DNA from: Synergistaceae bacterium UBA6101
Lineage (GTDB): Bacteria; Synergistota; Synergistia; Synergistales; Synergistaceae
Direction: 5' to 3'
NCBI GenBank assembly: GCA_002428495.1
Contig: DIWR01000027.1
Location: 1-20,539 of the forward strand
DNA length: 20,539 nt
Made by a program: the position numbers and the translations under genes. Positions 7,056-14,960 of this stretch are shown piece by piece (the stretch's first letter is position 1; each line of letters starts with the position of its first letter). The notes under the pieces were generated by a model. The model was not told the origin of the DNA and searched no databases. It was given only the letters and a program-made list of their open reading frames with translations.

Positions 7056-7973
7056 ATGAACACAAAAGAAATCATAAAAGGTCTGACAGAGATCATACTG
7101 CCTGTTCCAAGGGGCGGTTTTGAATCTTTTATAATAGGATGGCACATCGACGACAAAACCAGGGGAAGGTCGATCCTGATGGAGACGGGACCGGCTTCTT
7201 CAGTCCCCCAGCTTATAGAGGACCTGAAGCAGATGAATGCCGGCGAACCTGATTACCTTCTCTATACACATATCCATCTCGACCATTCGGGAGGAGCAGG
7301 ACAGTTCCATCAGAAATTCCCAAACACAAAAATAGTCGCGCCTCTTAAAGGACGGCCTCATCTTGTGGACCCGGAAAGGCTGATTCAGGGAAGCAGGGAG
7401 AACCTCGGAGACCTGTGCGATGTATACGGAATGCCGATCCCCCTGCCGGAAGAAGCACTTGCTGATCCAAATATTGAGCTGGATGGGCTTAAGATAATTG
7501 ATACTCCGGGGCATGCTCCTCATCACAGCTCATATCTCTATGACCTGGACGGAGTCAGGATACTCTTCCCTGGAGAGGCTGCGGGCTGTTATTTCGAGCT
7601 TGAAGACGGATCCATATTCATGAGGCCGGCAACTCCCCATAAATTCTATTACGAGACAGCAATGGCTTCGCTGCAGAAGCTGATAGATCTTGGGGACATG
7701 GATCTCATATGCTATCCGCATTCGGGCTGCAGCCGCGAACCAAATGGACTCCTTGCGATGGCGAAGGAACAGATGGCTTTCTGGAAGGATATTATTTCAG
7801 CACTTCCTGCTGATGCCGGAACGAAAGATGGAGTCAAAGCGCTGCTTAAACATGACCCGGCCCTTGCGCAGATCAAGAAGCTTACCGAAAAGGACAGGGA
7901 AAGGGAGGCCTTTTTCCTGCGTCAGAGTGTGGACGGGTATTTGGGTTATGTGAGAAGAAATGCCCATAGTTGA
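7056..7973 (+). CDS. MBL-fold metallo-hydrolase
   Basis: A 305-aa metallo-beta-lactamase superfamily hydrolase. The metal motif THIHLDH gives H72, H74, D76 and H77; H153 in TPGHAPHHSS and H222 in CYPHSG complete the usual set. The bridging acidic residue, normally Asp in a GD motif, appears as Glu (E174 in FPGEAAG). The length and absence of a beta-CASP domain suggest a glyoxalase II-like or small-molecule hydrolase rather than an RNase, but the substrate is unknown. AAGGGGG lies 9 nt before the ATG. A TATAAT at 7011-7016 could serve as -10 but lacks a good -35. The 3' end overlaps the start of addB by 14 nt, so the two are probably translated from one message. Confidence 0.88.
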   Translation: MNTKEIIKGLTEIILPVPRGGFESFIIGWHIDDKTRGRSILMETGPASSVPQLIEDLKQMNAGEPDYLLYTHIHLDHSGGAGQFHQKFPNTKIVAPLKGRPHLVDPERLIQGSRENLGDLCDVYGMPIPLPEEALADPNIELDGLKIIDTPGHAPHHSSYLYDLDGVRILFPGEAAGCYFELEDGSIFMRPATPHKFYYETAMASLQKLIDLGDMDLICYPHSGCSREPNGLLAMAKEQMAFWKDIISALPADAGTKDGVKALLKHDPALAQIKKLTEKDREREAFFLRQSVDGYLGYVRRNAHS

Positions 7974-10833
7974 AACTTATTACAACATATCAGAGAAAGA
8001 AGAGAGGCTTTCCCGACTCTATAAGGACGGCGGAAACAAGACTGTCTTTATAGTGCCGTCAGGGCTGGACAAAGACGCCATCCTGCACCTTATTTCCCGC
8101 AGGGGTTCATTTTTCGGTGCCAGGCCTGTCGTATGGACATGGAGCGACCTCTACAGGGAGGTCTCCCAGATGTCACAGAGAGGGCCAAAGCGTGTGATCG
8201 ATCCTCCGGACCATGACCTGATCATTTCTTACATCCTGTCTAAATTTCTGGAAGAAGAGGCAGACCTAAGAAAAGACCTGCCAGAAGGAGTCTTTCACAG
8301 CGGATTTTCAGAGGTGCTCGGTAATAACATAAGAGAACTTCTGACAGAGGACATAACCCCGGAGGAACTAAGGGAGAGGCTCTTTAATGAAAATGGGCCG
8401 CCGGAAGCATCTCCGGGATACATACTTTTAAGACTCTATTCCGACTATCTTGCATATCTCAAAGAAAATGATATAGCGGACAGCGCACAGATAGCTTCGC
8501 TGACCGGAGAATGTTTATACAGCGAAGCATCTGTCAAGGCTGTTTCAGATCTTACCTTTGTATTAGTCGGTTTCCTTACTTTTACAGGGAGCCAGTCTAA
8601 GCTTATAAAAAAACTGCAGAAAATTACTAAAACTATATTTTTACTGCCCGAAACAGGCCTGGACTTATTGCATGATTCGATAGTACAGGTCGGAGCGGAG
8701 TACAGGAAGAGACCTAAATGGAATTCTAAGATATTTGAGCTTAAGGCAGGAGACTTCCAAATGCAGTTTGATGCCATAGCAAGAGAGACAGCGCTTTGGG
8801 CGCATGGCACCGGGGCTTTTACTGCGCTGGGAGCTATCGATGATTTCGGTGACATCGGAATAATGGTGACCACGCAGCATCTTTCCCTGATCGAAAATTC
8901 TCTTCAGAGATATAAGATCCCCTTTAATGTCCAGGTCAGGGGAACTGTTGCCGATACATTGATGGGAGAATTGCCCAGGATGATTTGGAATGCCTCCGTT
9001 TCCGGCTGGGAGAGCGAGAAAACGGCATTCCTGCTTGCAAGTCCTCTCATAAGATCTCCCGGTTTTGATCTCTCATCAGCCCTTTCAGCCTTTCCGGAGG
9101 GCAGCAGAGCGTGGAAGGCCCTGCTCAGGGGAAGGTCCCTGCATACATTTGAAAATCTTGAAAAGCTGTGCAGGCAGTTTTCAGCGGGAGGTACCCCTAC
9201 TGAGATACTGAAGATGTGGCTTGATTTTATCAATGGCCTTGATCTCCAGAATACCATAGGCAGTTTTATTGATACTACGCCAAGCCTGGATGAAATTTTG
9301 AAAGACACATCATCTTCAGTCAAAGAGCTCGAGCAAAAGATAGAAATACTCGAAGACATGAGCAAGGATATCGGCCCTGCTTCAAAGATGCTGCTGAAAG
9401 GTCTGGTAGCTGTCAGCTACATACATGAGTGGGGAAAGAGTGCCACCCTTCCGATAAGGCTGCCGCAAAACCGTTCCCTGACGGTATACGCAGGACTTCC
9501 TCCTGTGCTTACGACTCACAGATACTGGATAATGACGGACGCAGACTACAGCACATGGCCGGGGAAGCTCAGGGAATCCCCCCTCCTTGATAACGAAAGC
9601 AAGATCAGGTTCAATGAAAACCAGCCTTCTGAGGATGGCGCCGGAGAACATCTTTCTCATATCCCCGAGCTGCATGAAGAAAGAGAGCAGAAGGAGGCCC
9701 TCTTCAGGAGACTTATAGCAACTTCCCTTGAAGGGACAGTCATAACACGTTCCCTTACTGATCAGAGCGGACGTCCACTTGGAGGATCGCAGTTTATAAA
9801 CCCCCTCTTCATTCCTCAAAAGGGACCTGGCGGATGGGAGAGGGTCGGAAGCATAGAATACAAGCCCTCGGATGCAATGCCCTCTGAAGGATCGTTATGG
9901 TTTTTCGGTGCAGAGATCCCTCTTTCTGCTGAAAAAAAAGACAGGGGCGATTTTCCAAGGAGCGGAGAAGGTGCAGCCTCCGGCGTTCTTACTGTATCGT
10001 TGAGCAATATAGATGAGTGGACGGAATGCCCTTACAGATACTGGTGCAGGAACAACATAAAACTTAAGGATCACGACAGGAAGCTCTTTGACTCGCTCAA
10101 GGCAGGATCTCTTCTGCATGCCGTATGGGAGCGTTCGTGGAGGGAGTATCTTTCATCTCCGCGAAGCTTTGCTTTGCTTTCAAAAAATCAGTGGAAGAAA
10201 GCAGCATCCGACTATTACCCCGAACTGCTGACCGATCCAAGGCTGGAAAGACATGCCGACAGCCTGATGAAGCAGGTGTGTTCGGTAGCGGAGCTTCTCG
10301 ACGGTATCGAATCCTCCCATGAGATCAAAAAACGTACAGCAACGGAACTTGAATACAAACTCCCTGAATACGATATAGACGGTGTCATATTCAAAGGAAG
10401 AGCAGACAGGGTGGATTTTTTCAACGACGGTTTTGTCGTGATCGACTACAAATCCAATAGGTCTAATGTACACCGAAATGAACTGCAGCTGGCAGCTTAT
10501 TCTGTGATAATCAGCAAGATAACAGGAGCACATCCTCTCGGTTATGGCTGGATAGGGCACGGGGACGCATCATTTTATGGTTATTTTACATCCCAGGCAA
10601 TGAGCGATGCCTACCACTCAGGAAAACCGAGAAAGCGAATTGAGGAATTTCTTGACCTCGCAGAAAAAACTATAGAAGATATGGCTGAGTCGTTAAAAGC
10701 CGGTCTCTTTCCTGCAAACTATGAGTCTGCTATGTGCAGGTTCTGTGAATTCTTTGTCATATGCAGAAAAAGGGAAGGATACAGGGAAGATACTGAGAAC
10801 GGAGATGTCGGAGGGTATGGGGATGATTTCTGA
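7960..10833 (+). CDS. addB: AddB-like ATP-dependent nuclease subunit (PD-(D/E)XK, Fe-S)
   Basis: A 957-aa protein, shorter than Bacillus AddB (about 1166 aa). It is predicted to pair with the next gene's helicase in processing double-strand DNA ends for recombination. The C-terminal nuclease domain shows GRADRVD (813-819), IDYKSN (828-833; D829, K831) and LQLAAY (842-847). It is flanked by iron-sulfur cysteines: C690 (with C696 also near) on one side and C926-x2-C929-x5-C935 on the other, matching the AddB pattern. The N-terminal region, where AddB of Bacillus has a Walker A, reads VFIVPSGLDKDAI with no GKT/S, so ATP hydrolysis by this subunit is unlikely. It starts inside the hydrolase gene and ends 11 nt into addA. 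The name rests on the nuclease domain and context; the central region is divergent. Confidence 0.85.
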   Translation: MPIVETYYNISEKEERLSRLYKDGGNKTVFIVPSGLDKDAILHLISRRGSFFGARPVVWTWSDLYREVSQMSQRGPKRVIDPPDHDLIISYILSKFLEEEADLRKDLPEGVFHSGFSEVLGNNIRELLTEDITPEELRERLFNENGPPEASPGYILLRLYSDYLAYLKENDIADSAQIASLTGECLYSEASVKAVSDLTFVLVGFLTFTGSQSKLIKKLQKITKTIFLLPETGLDLLHDSIVQVGAEYRKRPKWNSKIFELKAGDFQMQFDAIARETALWAHGTGAFTALGAIDDFGDIGIMVTTQHLSLIENSLQRYKIPFNVQVRGTVADTLMGELPRMIWNASVSGWESEKTAFLLASPLIRSPGFDLSSALSAFPEGSRAWKALLRGRSLHTFENLEKLCRQFSAGGTPTEILKMWLDFINGLDLQNTIGSFIDTTPSLDEILKDTSSSVKELEQKIEILEDMSKDIGPASKMLLKGLVAVSYIHEWGKSATLPIRLPQNRSLTVYAGLPPVLTTHRYWIMTDADYSTWPGKLRESPLLDNESKIRFNENQPSEDGAGEHLSHIPELHEEREQKEALFRRLIATSLEGTVITRSLTDQSGRPLGGSQFINPLFIPQKGPGGWERVGSIEYKPSDAMPSEGSLWFFGAEIPLSAEKKDRGDFPRSGEGAASGVLTVSLSNIDEWTECPYRYWCRNNIKLKDHDRKLFDSLKAGSLLHAVWERSWREYLSSPRSFALLSKNQWKKAASDYYPELLTDPRLERHADSLMKQVCSVAELLDGIESSHEIKKRTATELEYKLPEYDIDGVIFKGRADRVDFFNDGFVVIDYKSNRSNVHRNELQLAAYSVIISKITGAHPLGYGWIGHGDASFYGYFTSQAMSDAYHSGKPRKRIEEFLDLAEKTIEDMAESLKAGLFPANYESAMCRFCEFFVICRKREGYREDTENGDVGGYGDDF

Positions 10834-13800
10834 TACAGCTGATCCTCTTTCCACAATGTATGGCAACCTTGAGGGACTGCCCGAGCAGTTGGAGGCTGTC
10901 ACCAGCCTGAGCCCTCTTACTGTAGTCAGCGCAGGTGCGGGCACAGGCAAAACTCAGACCCTCTCCCAGCGTTTTGCATGGTTATTGGCGAGAGACAGTG
11001 ACTGCAGGGTAGACCAGATACTTGTCCTGACGTTTACCGAAAAAGCAGCAAGGGAAATGCATGACAGGATAAAAAAAACTTTAGTCAAATGGTACAGCAG
11101 GTCCGAAAAGGATCTCCCGCATCTTTCAAAAAGCATCCAGAGGATCGATGATGCATATATTTCCACGATCCACTCTTTTGCAATGAAGATCATAAGGGAA
11201 TCGGGGCTGGTGCTGAATATAGATCAGCGAGCATCGATAGTGTCAAAGCCGGAGGAAGAGCTTTGGTGGAAGACATTTTCAGAGATAATAGGAACACTGT
11301 CTCTTAGAAGAATAAAGATGCTGGTCCCTGAAAAGTGGGCAGACAGAGCTGAGACCCTTTTTAACGAGCAATACTTCAAGGATTTTGTAAATTTCTACGG
11401 CCCGGAAAAACTGGCAGAGATCTCCAGGAATGCCTCTGATAAACTGGGCAGTTTTGGCGGTGTACCTGAAGATCTGTGGGGACAGTCTATGGAGGGACTG
11501 CTCTCGGATGTCAAGAGCAGGGAGGATGTATTTGCAGAGATATGGGATACCTGGCAGAAGAGAGTTTTTCCGGCCATAAGGAATGGGTTAAGGGAAAAAC
11601 CGGGCAAGAGCCTGACAAGGCTTGGTGAGATAGAGCTCGAGTATTGCGGAGCGATCTCTGACATGGAAACCTGCAGAAGGTTTGCCTCTGTGCTTCTTGG
11701 GGAGGGAATATCCGACCTCCGGTCATGTTCAAAAAAAATAAAAGCATCTATCGAAGAGGCTCTGGGTGTCCCATTGAAGGAATGGCGGGATGAAAATAAA
11801 AGGGCAACAGCCATGGCAATGCCTCCTTCTGAAAATGAAGTGATCCTGATGAGGCTGCTCTGCCGTACAAGCGCACTCGGCTGGCAGTGTTGGGAGTCAA
11901 AAAGGCAAAGGGATGGCATCCTCACAAATAATGACCTCATAAAATATGCCGGAGAGGTCCTTAAGAAGATTCCTGGCTACGGTAATAAATTCAAGCACAT
12001 ATTGGTGGACGAGTTCCAGGATACGGACGGTCTGCAGGACGAACTGCTGAAAGGGATATGGAAAGAGGATGTCAACACTCTTTTTATCGTGGGCGACATC
12101 AAGCAGTCCATCTACCGTTTCCGTCACGCCAACCTGAAGATATTCCAGGAATACATAGATAAAGCCAGGCATCCTCACGGAGGCTGCTGCAAATATATTA
12201 CACTCGACAAAAGCTTCAGGACAAGGGACAGGCTAGTGGAAAAGATCAACTCGGTCTTTGGTTCGGTGTGGGCTGAAGGAATTGAAAAAGGTTCATCGAT
12301 GGAATACGAGCCGTTGAGTTCTCCCTCATCCGAGGAATGGTGGAAAGAGAGAAATGCCAACCCGATAGCTCCGGAGTTTGAGGTACTGATCTCGAGGCAG
12401 AAAAGAAGCTTTGATGAGGAGAAGAAAAAGTATGACGAAGAAGAGAAAATTTATAACACAAGGGTGAGGATCTACAGGGAACTGGCTTCAAGGATCAAAG
12501 ACATCCACGGATCAGGAAAACTGATATGGGACAAGAAGATAGATGAAGGAGATAAGTTCAGGCCTGTAAAGTGGAGCGATTTTGCCCTGCTCGTTCCAAA
12601 AAGGACCTTCTATGAGGCCATTGAAGATGCTTTCGAGTCGGAGGAGATACCATACGTCCTCTGCACTCGGAGGGATTACTTCACGAGAGGGGAGATCGCG
12701 GATCTGGTGAATTTGATCTCGCTTCTTGCTGAACCGGATGATCCTTCATATCTTGCGGGCTGGATGGCTTCTCCTCTGAGCGAGATGCCTCCCGGACTCG
12801 CAGAAGAACTTCTTGCCAGGTCAAAGGCCGGCAGGGAAAGCGGAGATCTACTTTTGCTTAGTGATATTATAAGGAAGGAACATCCTGAACTGATCTCTTA
12901 TCTGGAAGAGATGAAAAAAAAAGCAGAACTAAGGGGCGTTTCTGCAATCATCAGGGAACTGCTCTGTTCGCCTGAATTTCTGACCTCATACGAACCGGAG
13001 CAGAGACGCCGTGTAAGAGCCAATATCTCTTACATGGCAGAGATAGCCGCTGAGTACGAAGTTTCACAGGGCCGTTCACTCGCAGGGTGCGCAGAATATA
13101 TGCGTTTTTCTGTCAAAGAATCAAAACAGCAGGAGGAACCAGAAATAACGGACGAAGATAACGATGCGGTCAATGTCCTTACCATACACTCAGCAAAAGG
13201 GCTGGAATATCCTGTCGTTGCGCTGGGCGGAGCTGAGGCTCGCCCCAAAGGTCCGCCCTCTGTAGACACATCTGTGAGATATGGTGTGATCGCAAAACAG
13301 ATGCCGGATTTCCTTAAGTATCCCGAAAAAAAAGAGGTGCTGACGGTCGCCGGCATGTGGCACGAAGAAAGAGAAACCATGGCACTGCTGGAAGAGGATA
13401 AACGTTTCTGGTATGTGGCATCTACAAGGGCAAGAGACAAACTGATCATTTGCGGTCTTACAAAAACCGACAGCAGCAGCGGAGAAGAATTGCCTCCGGC
13501 AAAGGAGAGCTTTCTCAGTATGATAAGCAGTTCGCGAGAAGCAGGGGATAAATGGACGTTATGCTCCGAAGAGGAGATCTCCCCTTCTTATAAAAATATA
13601 AAAAGAGCGTGCGGCGGATCAACAGGGCCAGTTTACATGCTCTATCCCAAAATAGTATCTCCGGCAAAGCTTGCCAGATTGTCGGCCTCCGCCTATGCGA
13701 TGCTCTCATGGTGCCCGACGGCATACAGGTTAGCCTACAGGCAGGGGAGGACAATGCAGTGGACATTGAGAGGCGGCGAGGGAGCCGGAGGTTCAGAGTT

Positions 13801-14461
13801 CGGAAGCCTTGCTCACTGGGTGCTCTCAAAATGGGATTTCTCCAATGACACTTTGTCAGATTGGCTTCCTGGCGGTGAAAATGAGAGCGAATACGAAAGG
13901 GTTCTGAAAAATGTCCCATACGAAGTCAGGGAAGAATTCAGATCAGCCCTTTCAAGGAAGCAGATAAGAGAAATTCTCTATAATTACGCAATGAGTGAAG
14001 AAGGCAAAATGCTCTCAGCTCTTTTATCTCAAAAAGGGGAGAGCAAATTGTGGAGGGAAACCCCCTTCAGGGTCCTCGACGACGGTCTGCTGATGGTGGG
14101 ATCTACGGACATTTTCTGGGAAGAAACTGACCGCATATGCCTCAGAGACTGGAAAACTACCACTGAAGAGATCGCTCCTGGCGAATACTATGAGGAACAG
14201 CTGAAGTTTTATGCCTATGCAATGTACATTTTCAGGAAAGGAAAGAGACTTCCGGAGAAAATGATCGAGATAGGGATAAATTATCTCAGAAGTCCTTCTG
14301 AAAAAAAGAAAATAATTGAAATGTCTGATGAGGCTCTTGAAAGCACAGGTGAAAGAGTACATGGAGCAGCTGTTTCAGCACTTTTGGATATTTTCGAGAC
14401 AAGATATGAATATTGTTCAAGATGTCCGTGGAGGTATATTTGTTCAAAAAAACATATTTAG
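10823..14461 (+). CDS. addA: AddA-like UvrD/Rep-family helicase-nuclease with a C-terminal Fe-S cysteine pattern
   Basis: A 1212-aa SF1A helicase fused to a nuclease. Helicase motifs: Q-motif LPEQLEAVTS (Q22), Walker A AGAGTGKT (37-44), LTFTEKAAREM, Walker B LVDEFQD (394-400), motif III GDIKQSIYRFR (424-434), motif V TIHSAKGLEYP (787-797) and motif VI YVASTRARDKL (864-874). Nuclease: GSTDIFW (D1096), RDWKT (D1109, K1111) and QLKFYAYAM (from Q1126). Cysteines C964 and C1198-x2-C1201-x5-C1207 surround it like an AddB/Cas4-type [4Fe-4S] site, which characterised AddA proteins lack. ATG 10823 is preferred because GGAGGG (10810-10815) is 7 nt upstream; earlier in-frame ATGs at 10805 and 10817 are too close to ribosome sites. 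It overlaps addB by 11 nt. Confidence 0.9.
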   Translation: MISDTADPLSTMYGNLEGLPEQLEAVTSLSPLTVVSAGAGTGKTQTLSQRFAWLLARDSDCRVDQILVLTFTEKAAREMHDRIKKTLVKWYSRSEKDLPHLSKSIQRIDDAYISTIHSFAMKIIRESGLVLNIDQRASIVSKPEEELWWKTFSEIIGTLSLRRIKMLVPEKWADRAETLFNEQYFKDFVNFYGPEKLAEISRNASDKLGSFGGVPEDLWGQSMEGLLSDVKSREDVFAEIWDTWQKRVFPAIRNGLREKPGKSLTRLGEIELEYCGAISDMETCRRFASVLLGEGISDLRSCSKKIKASIEEALGVPLKEWRDENKRATAMAMPPSENEVILMRLLCRTSALGWQCWESKRQRDGILTNNDLIKYAGEVLKKIPGYGNKFKHILVDEFQDTDGLQDELLKGIWKEDVNTLFIVGDIKQSIYRFRHANLKIFQEYIDKARHPHGGCCKYITLDKSFRTRDRLVEKINSVFGSVWAEGIEKGSSMEYEPLSSPSSEEWWKERNANPIAPEFEVLISRQKRSFDEEKKKYDEEEKIYNTRVRIYRELASRIKDIHGSGKLIWDKKIDEGDKFRPVKWSDFALLVPKRTFYEAIEDAFESEEIPYVLCTRRDYFTRGEIADLVNLISLLAEPDDPSYLAGWMASPLSEMPPGLAEELLARSKAGRESGDLLLLSDIIRKEHPELISYLEEMKKKAELRGVSAIIRELLCSPEFLTSYEPEQRRRVRANISYMAEIAAEYEVSQGRSLAGCAEYMRFSVKESKQQEEPEITDEDNDAVNVLTIHSAKGLEYPVVALGGAEARPKGPPSVDTSVRYGVIAKQMPDFLKYPEKKEVLTVAGMWHEERETMALLEEDKRFWYVASTRARDKLIICGLTKTDSSSGEELPPAKESFLSMISSSREAGDKWTLCSEEEISPSYKNIKRACGGSTGPVYMLYPKIVSPAKLARLSASAYAMLSWCPTAYRLAYRQGRTMQWTLRGGEGAGGSEFGSLAHWVLSKWDFSNDTLSDWLPGGENESEYERVLKNVPYEVREEFRSALSRKQIREILYNYAMSEEGKMLSALLSQKGESKLWRETPFRVLDDGLLMVGSTDIFWEETDRICLRDWKTTTEEIAPGEYYEEQLKFYAYAMYIFRKGKRLPEKMIEIGINYLRSPSEKKKIIEMSDEALESTGERVHGAAVSALLDIFETRYEYCSRCPWRYICSKKHI

Positions 14462-14478
14462 CATTACTATAAACTGAT

Positions 14479-14490
14479 AAAATTGACGCA
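14479..14490 (+). repeat. Direct repeat AAAATTGACGCA, copy 1
   Basis: An exact 12-bp match to 14546-14557, 67 bp apart. It contains a TTGACG hexamer, but no good -10 follows at 16-18 nt. It could be a regulator site or a weak second promoter upstream of the ATPase operon. Confidence 0.5.
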
Positions 14491-14545
14491 GTGATTTAAT
14501 TTACAACGAATTTTCTGCCAAGTATTTAATTTATTCTAATGTGTG

Positions 14546-14557
14546 AAAATTGACGCA
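14546..14557 (+). repeat. Direct repeat AAAATTGACGCA, copy 2
   Basis: The second exact copy. Its TTGACG is the -35 box of the candidate operon promoter. A 10-bp ATTTAATTTA is also repeated at 14494-14503 and 14524-14533 between the two copies. Confidence 0.5.
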
Positions 14558-14578
14558 ATTAATTACAGAGGTTAAAAT
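14550..14578 (+). promoter_or_regulatory. Sigma70-type promoter of the V-type ATPase operon
   Basis: TTGACG (14550-14555, five of six consensus bases) and TAAAAT (14573-14578, five of six) are separated by the ideal 17 nt. Transcription would begin near 14585, giving a leader of about 50 nt to the first operon gene. It is the best promoter in the window and lies directly after addA. Confidence 0.72.
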
Positions 14579-14633
14579 CACCTGATATTTGTCTTAACAC
14601 AAGGCTCATGAATTAAGAGGGGAGGTGAGTTTG

Positions 14634-14960
14634 TTGACAGAGAATTTGGCACAGGAAATACGTGAACAAGAGTCTCTGGCAAAGGCAATTATTGCTGAAG
14701 CAAAGGCTGAGGCGGCAAAGATCATCGCATCTGTTCAGGCAGATGCTGAACAGTCAATAAAAGATACCCGGCAGCAATGCCACAGGCAGTGGCGCGAATC
14801 TGTCGCAAATGCTGAAAAAGAGGCAGAACTGAAAGCCAGGGAAATACTCGAAAAAGGCCAGAAGGAAGCGCAGGAATACTATGAGGATAGAAAGGCTTCC
14901 GCTGCAGAAGTGGCCGATTGGCTGGTGAAAGAGGTGATGACGACTTATGGCTCTTGCTGA
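14634..14960 (+). CDS. V-type ATP synthase peripheral-stalk subunit H (G-type)
   Basis: A 108-aa, almost wholly helical, Ala/Glu/Lys/Gln-rich protein expected to form a right-handed coiled coil with subunit E as the peripheral stator of the V/A-ATPase. There is no enzymatic motif; the call rests on size, heptad-like composition (AKAIIAEAKAEAAKIIASVQ) and first position in the operon. Start choice: GTG 14625 overlaps the ribosome site GGGGAGG (14619-14625), so TTG 14634, 8 nt downstream of it, is preferred, with TTG 14631 as an alternative. The 3' end overlaps subunit I by 14 nt. The short helical family is hard to prove by sequence, so the operon context carries most of the weight. Confidence 0.8.
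   Translation: MTENLAQEIREQESLAKAIIAEAKAEAAKIIASVQADAEQSIKDTRQQCHRQWRESVANAEKEAELKAREILEKGQKEAQEYYEDRKASAAEVADWLVKEVMTTYGSC

Noticed and set aside
10721..10822. Longer AddA start inside addB
   Set aside because: No suitable ribosome site; GGAGGG with 7-nt spacing points to ATG 10823, and helicase similarity begins after it.
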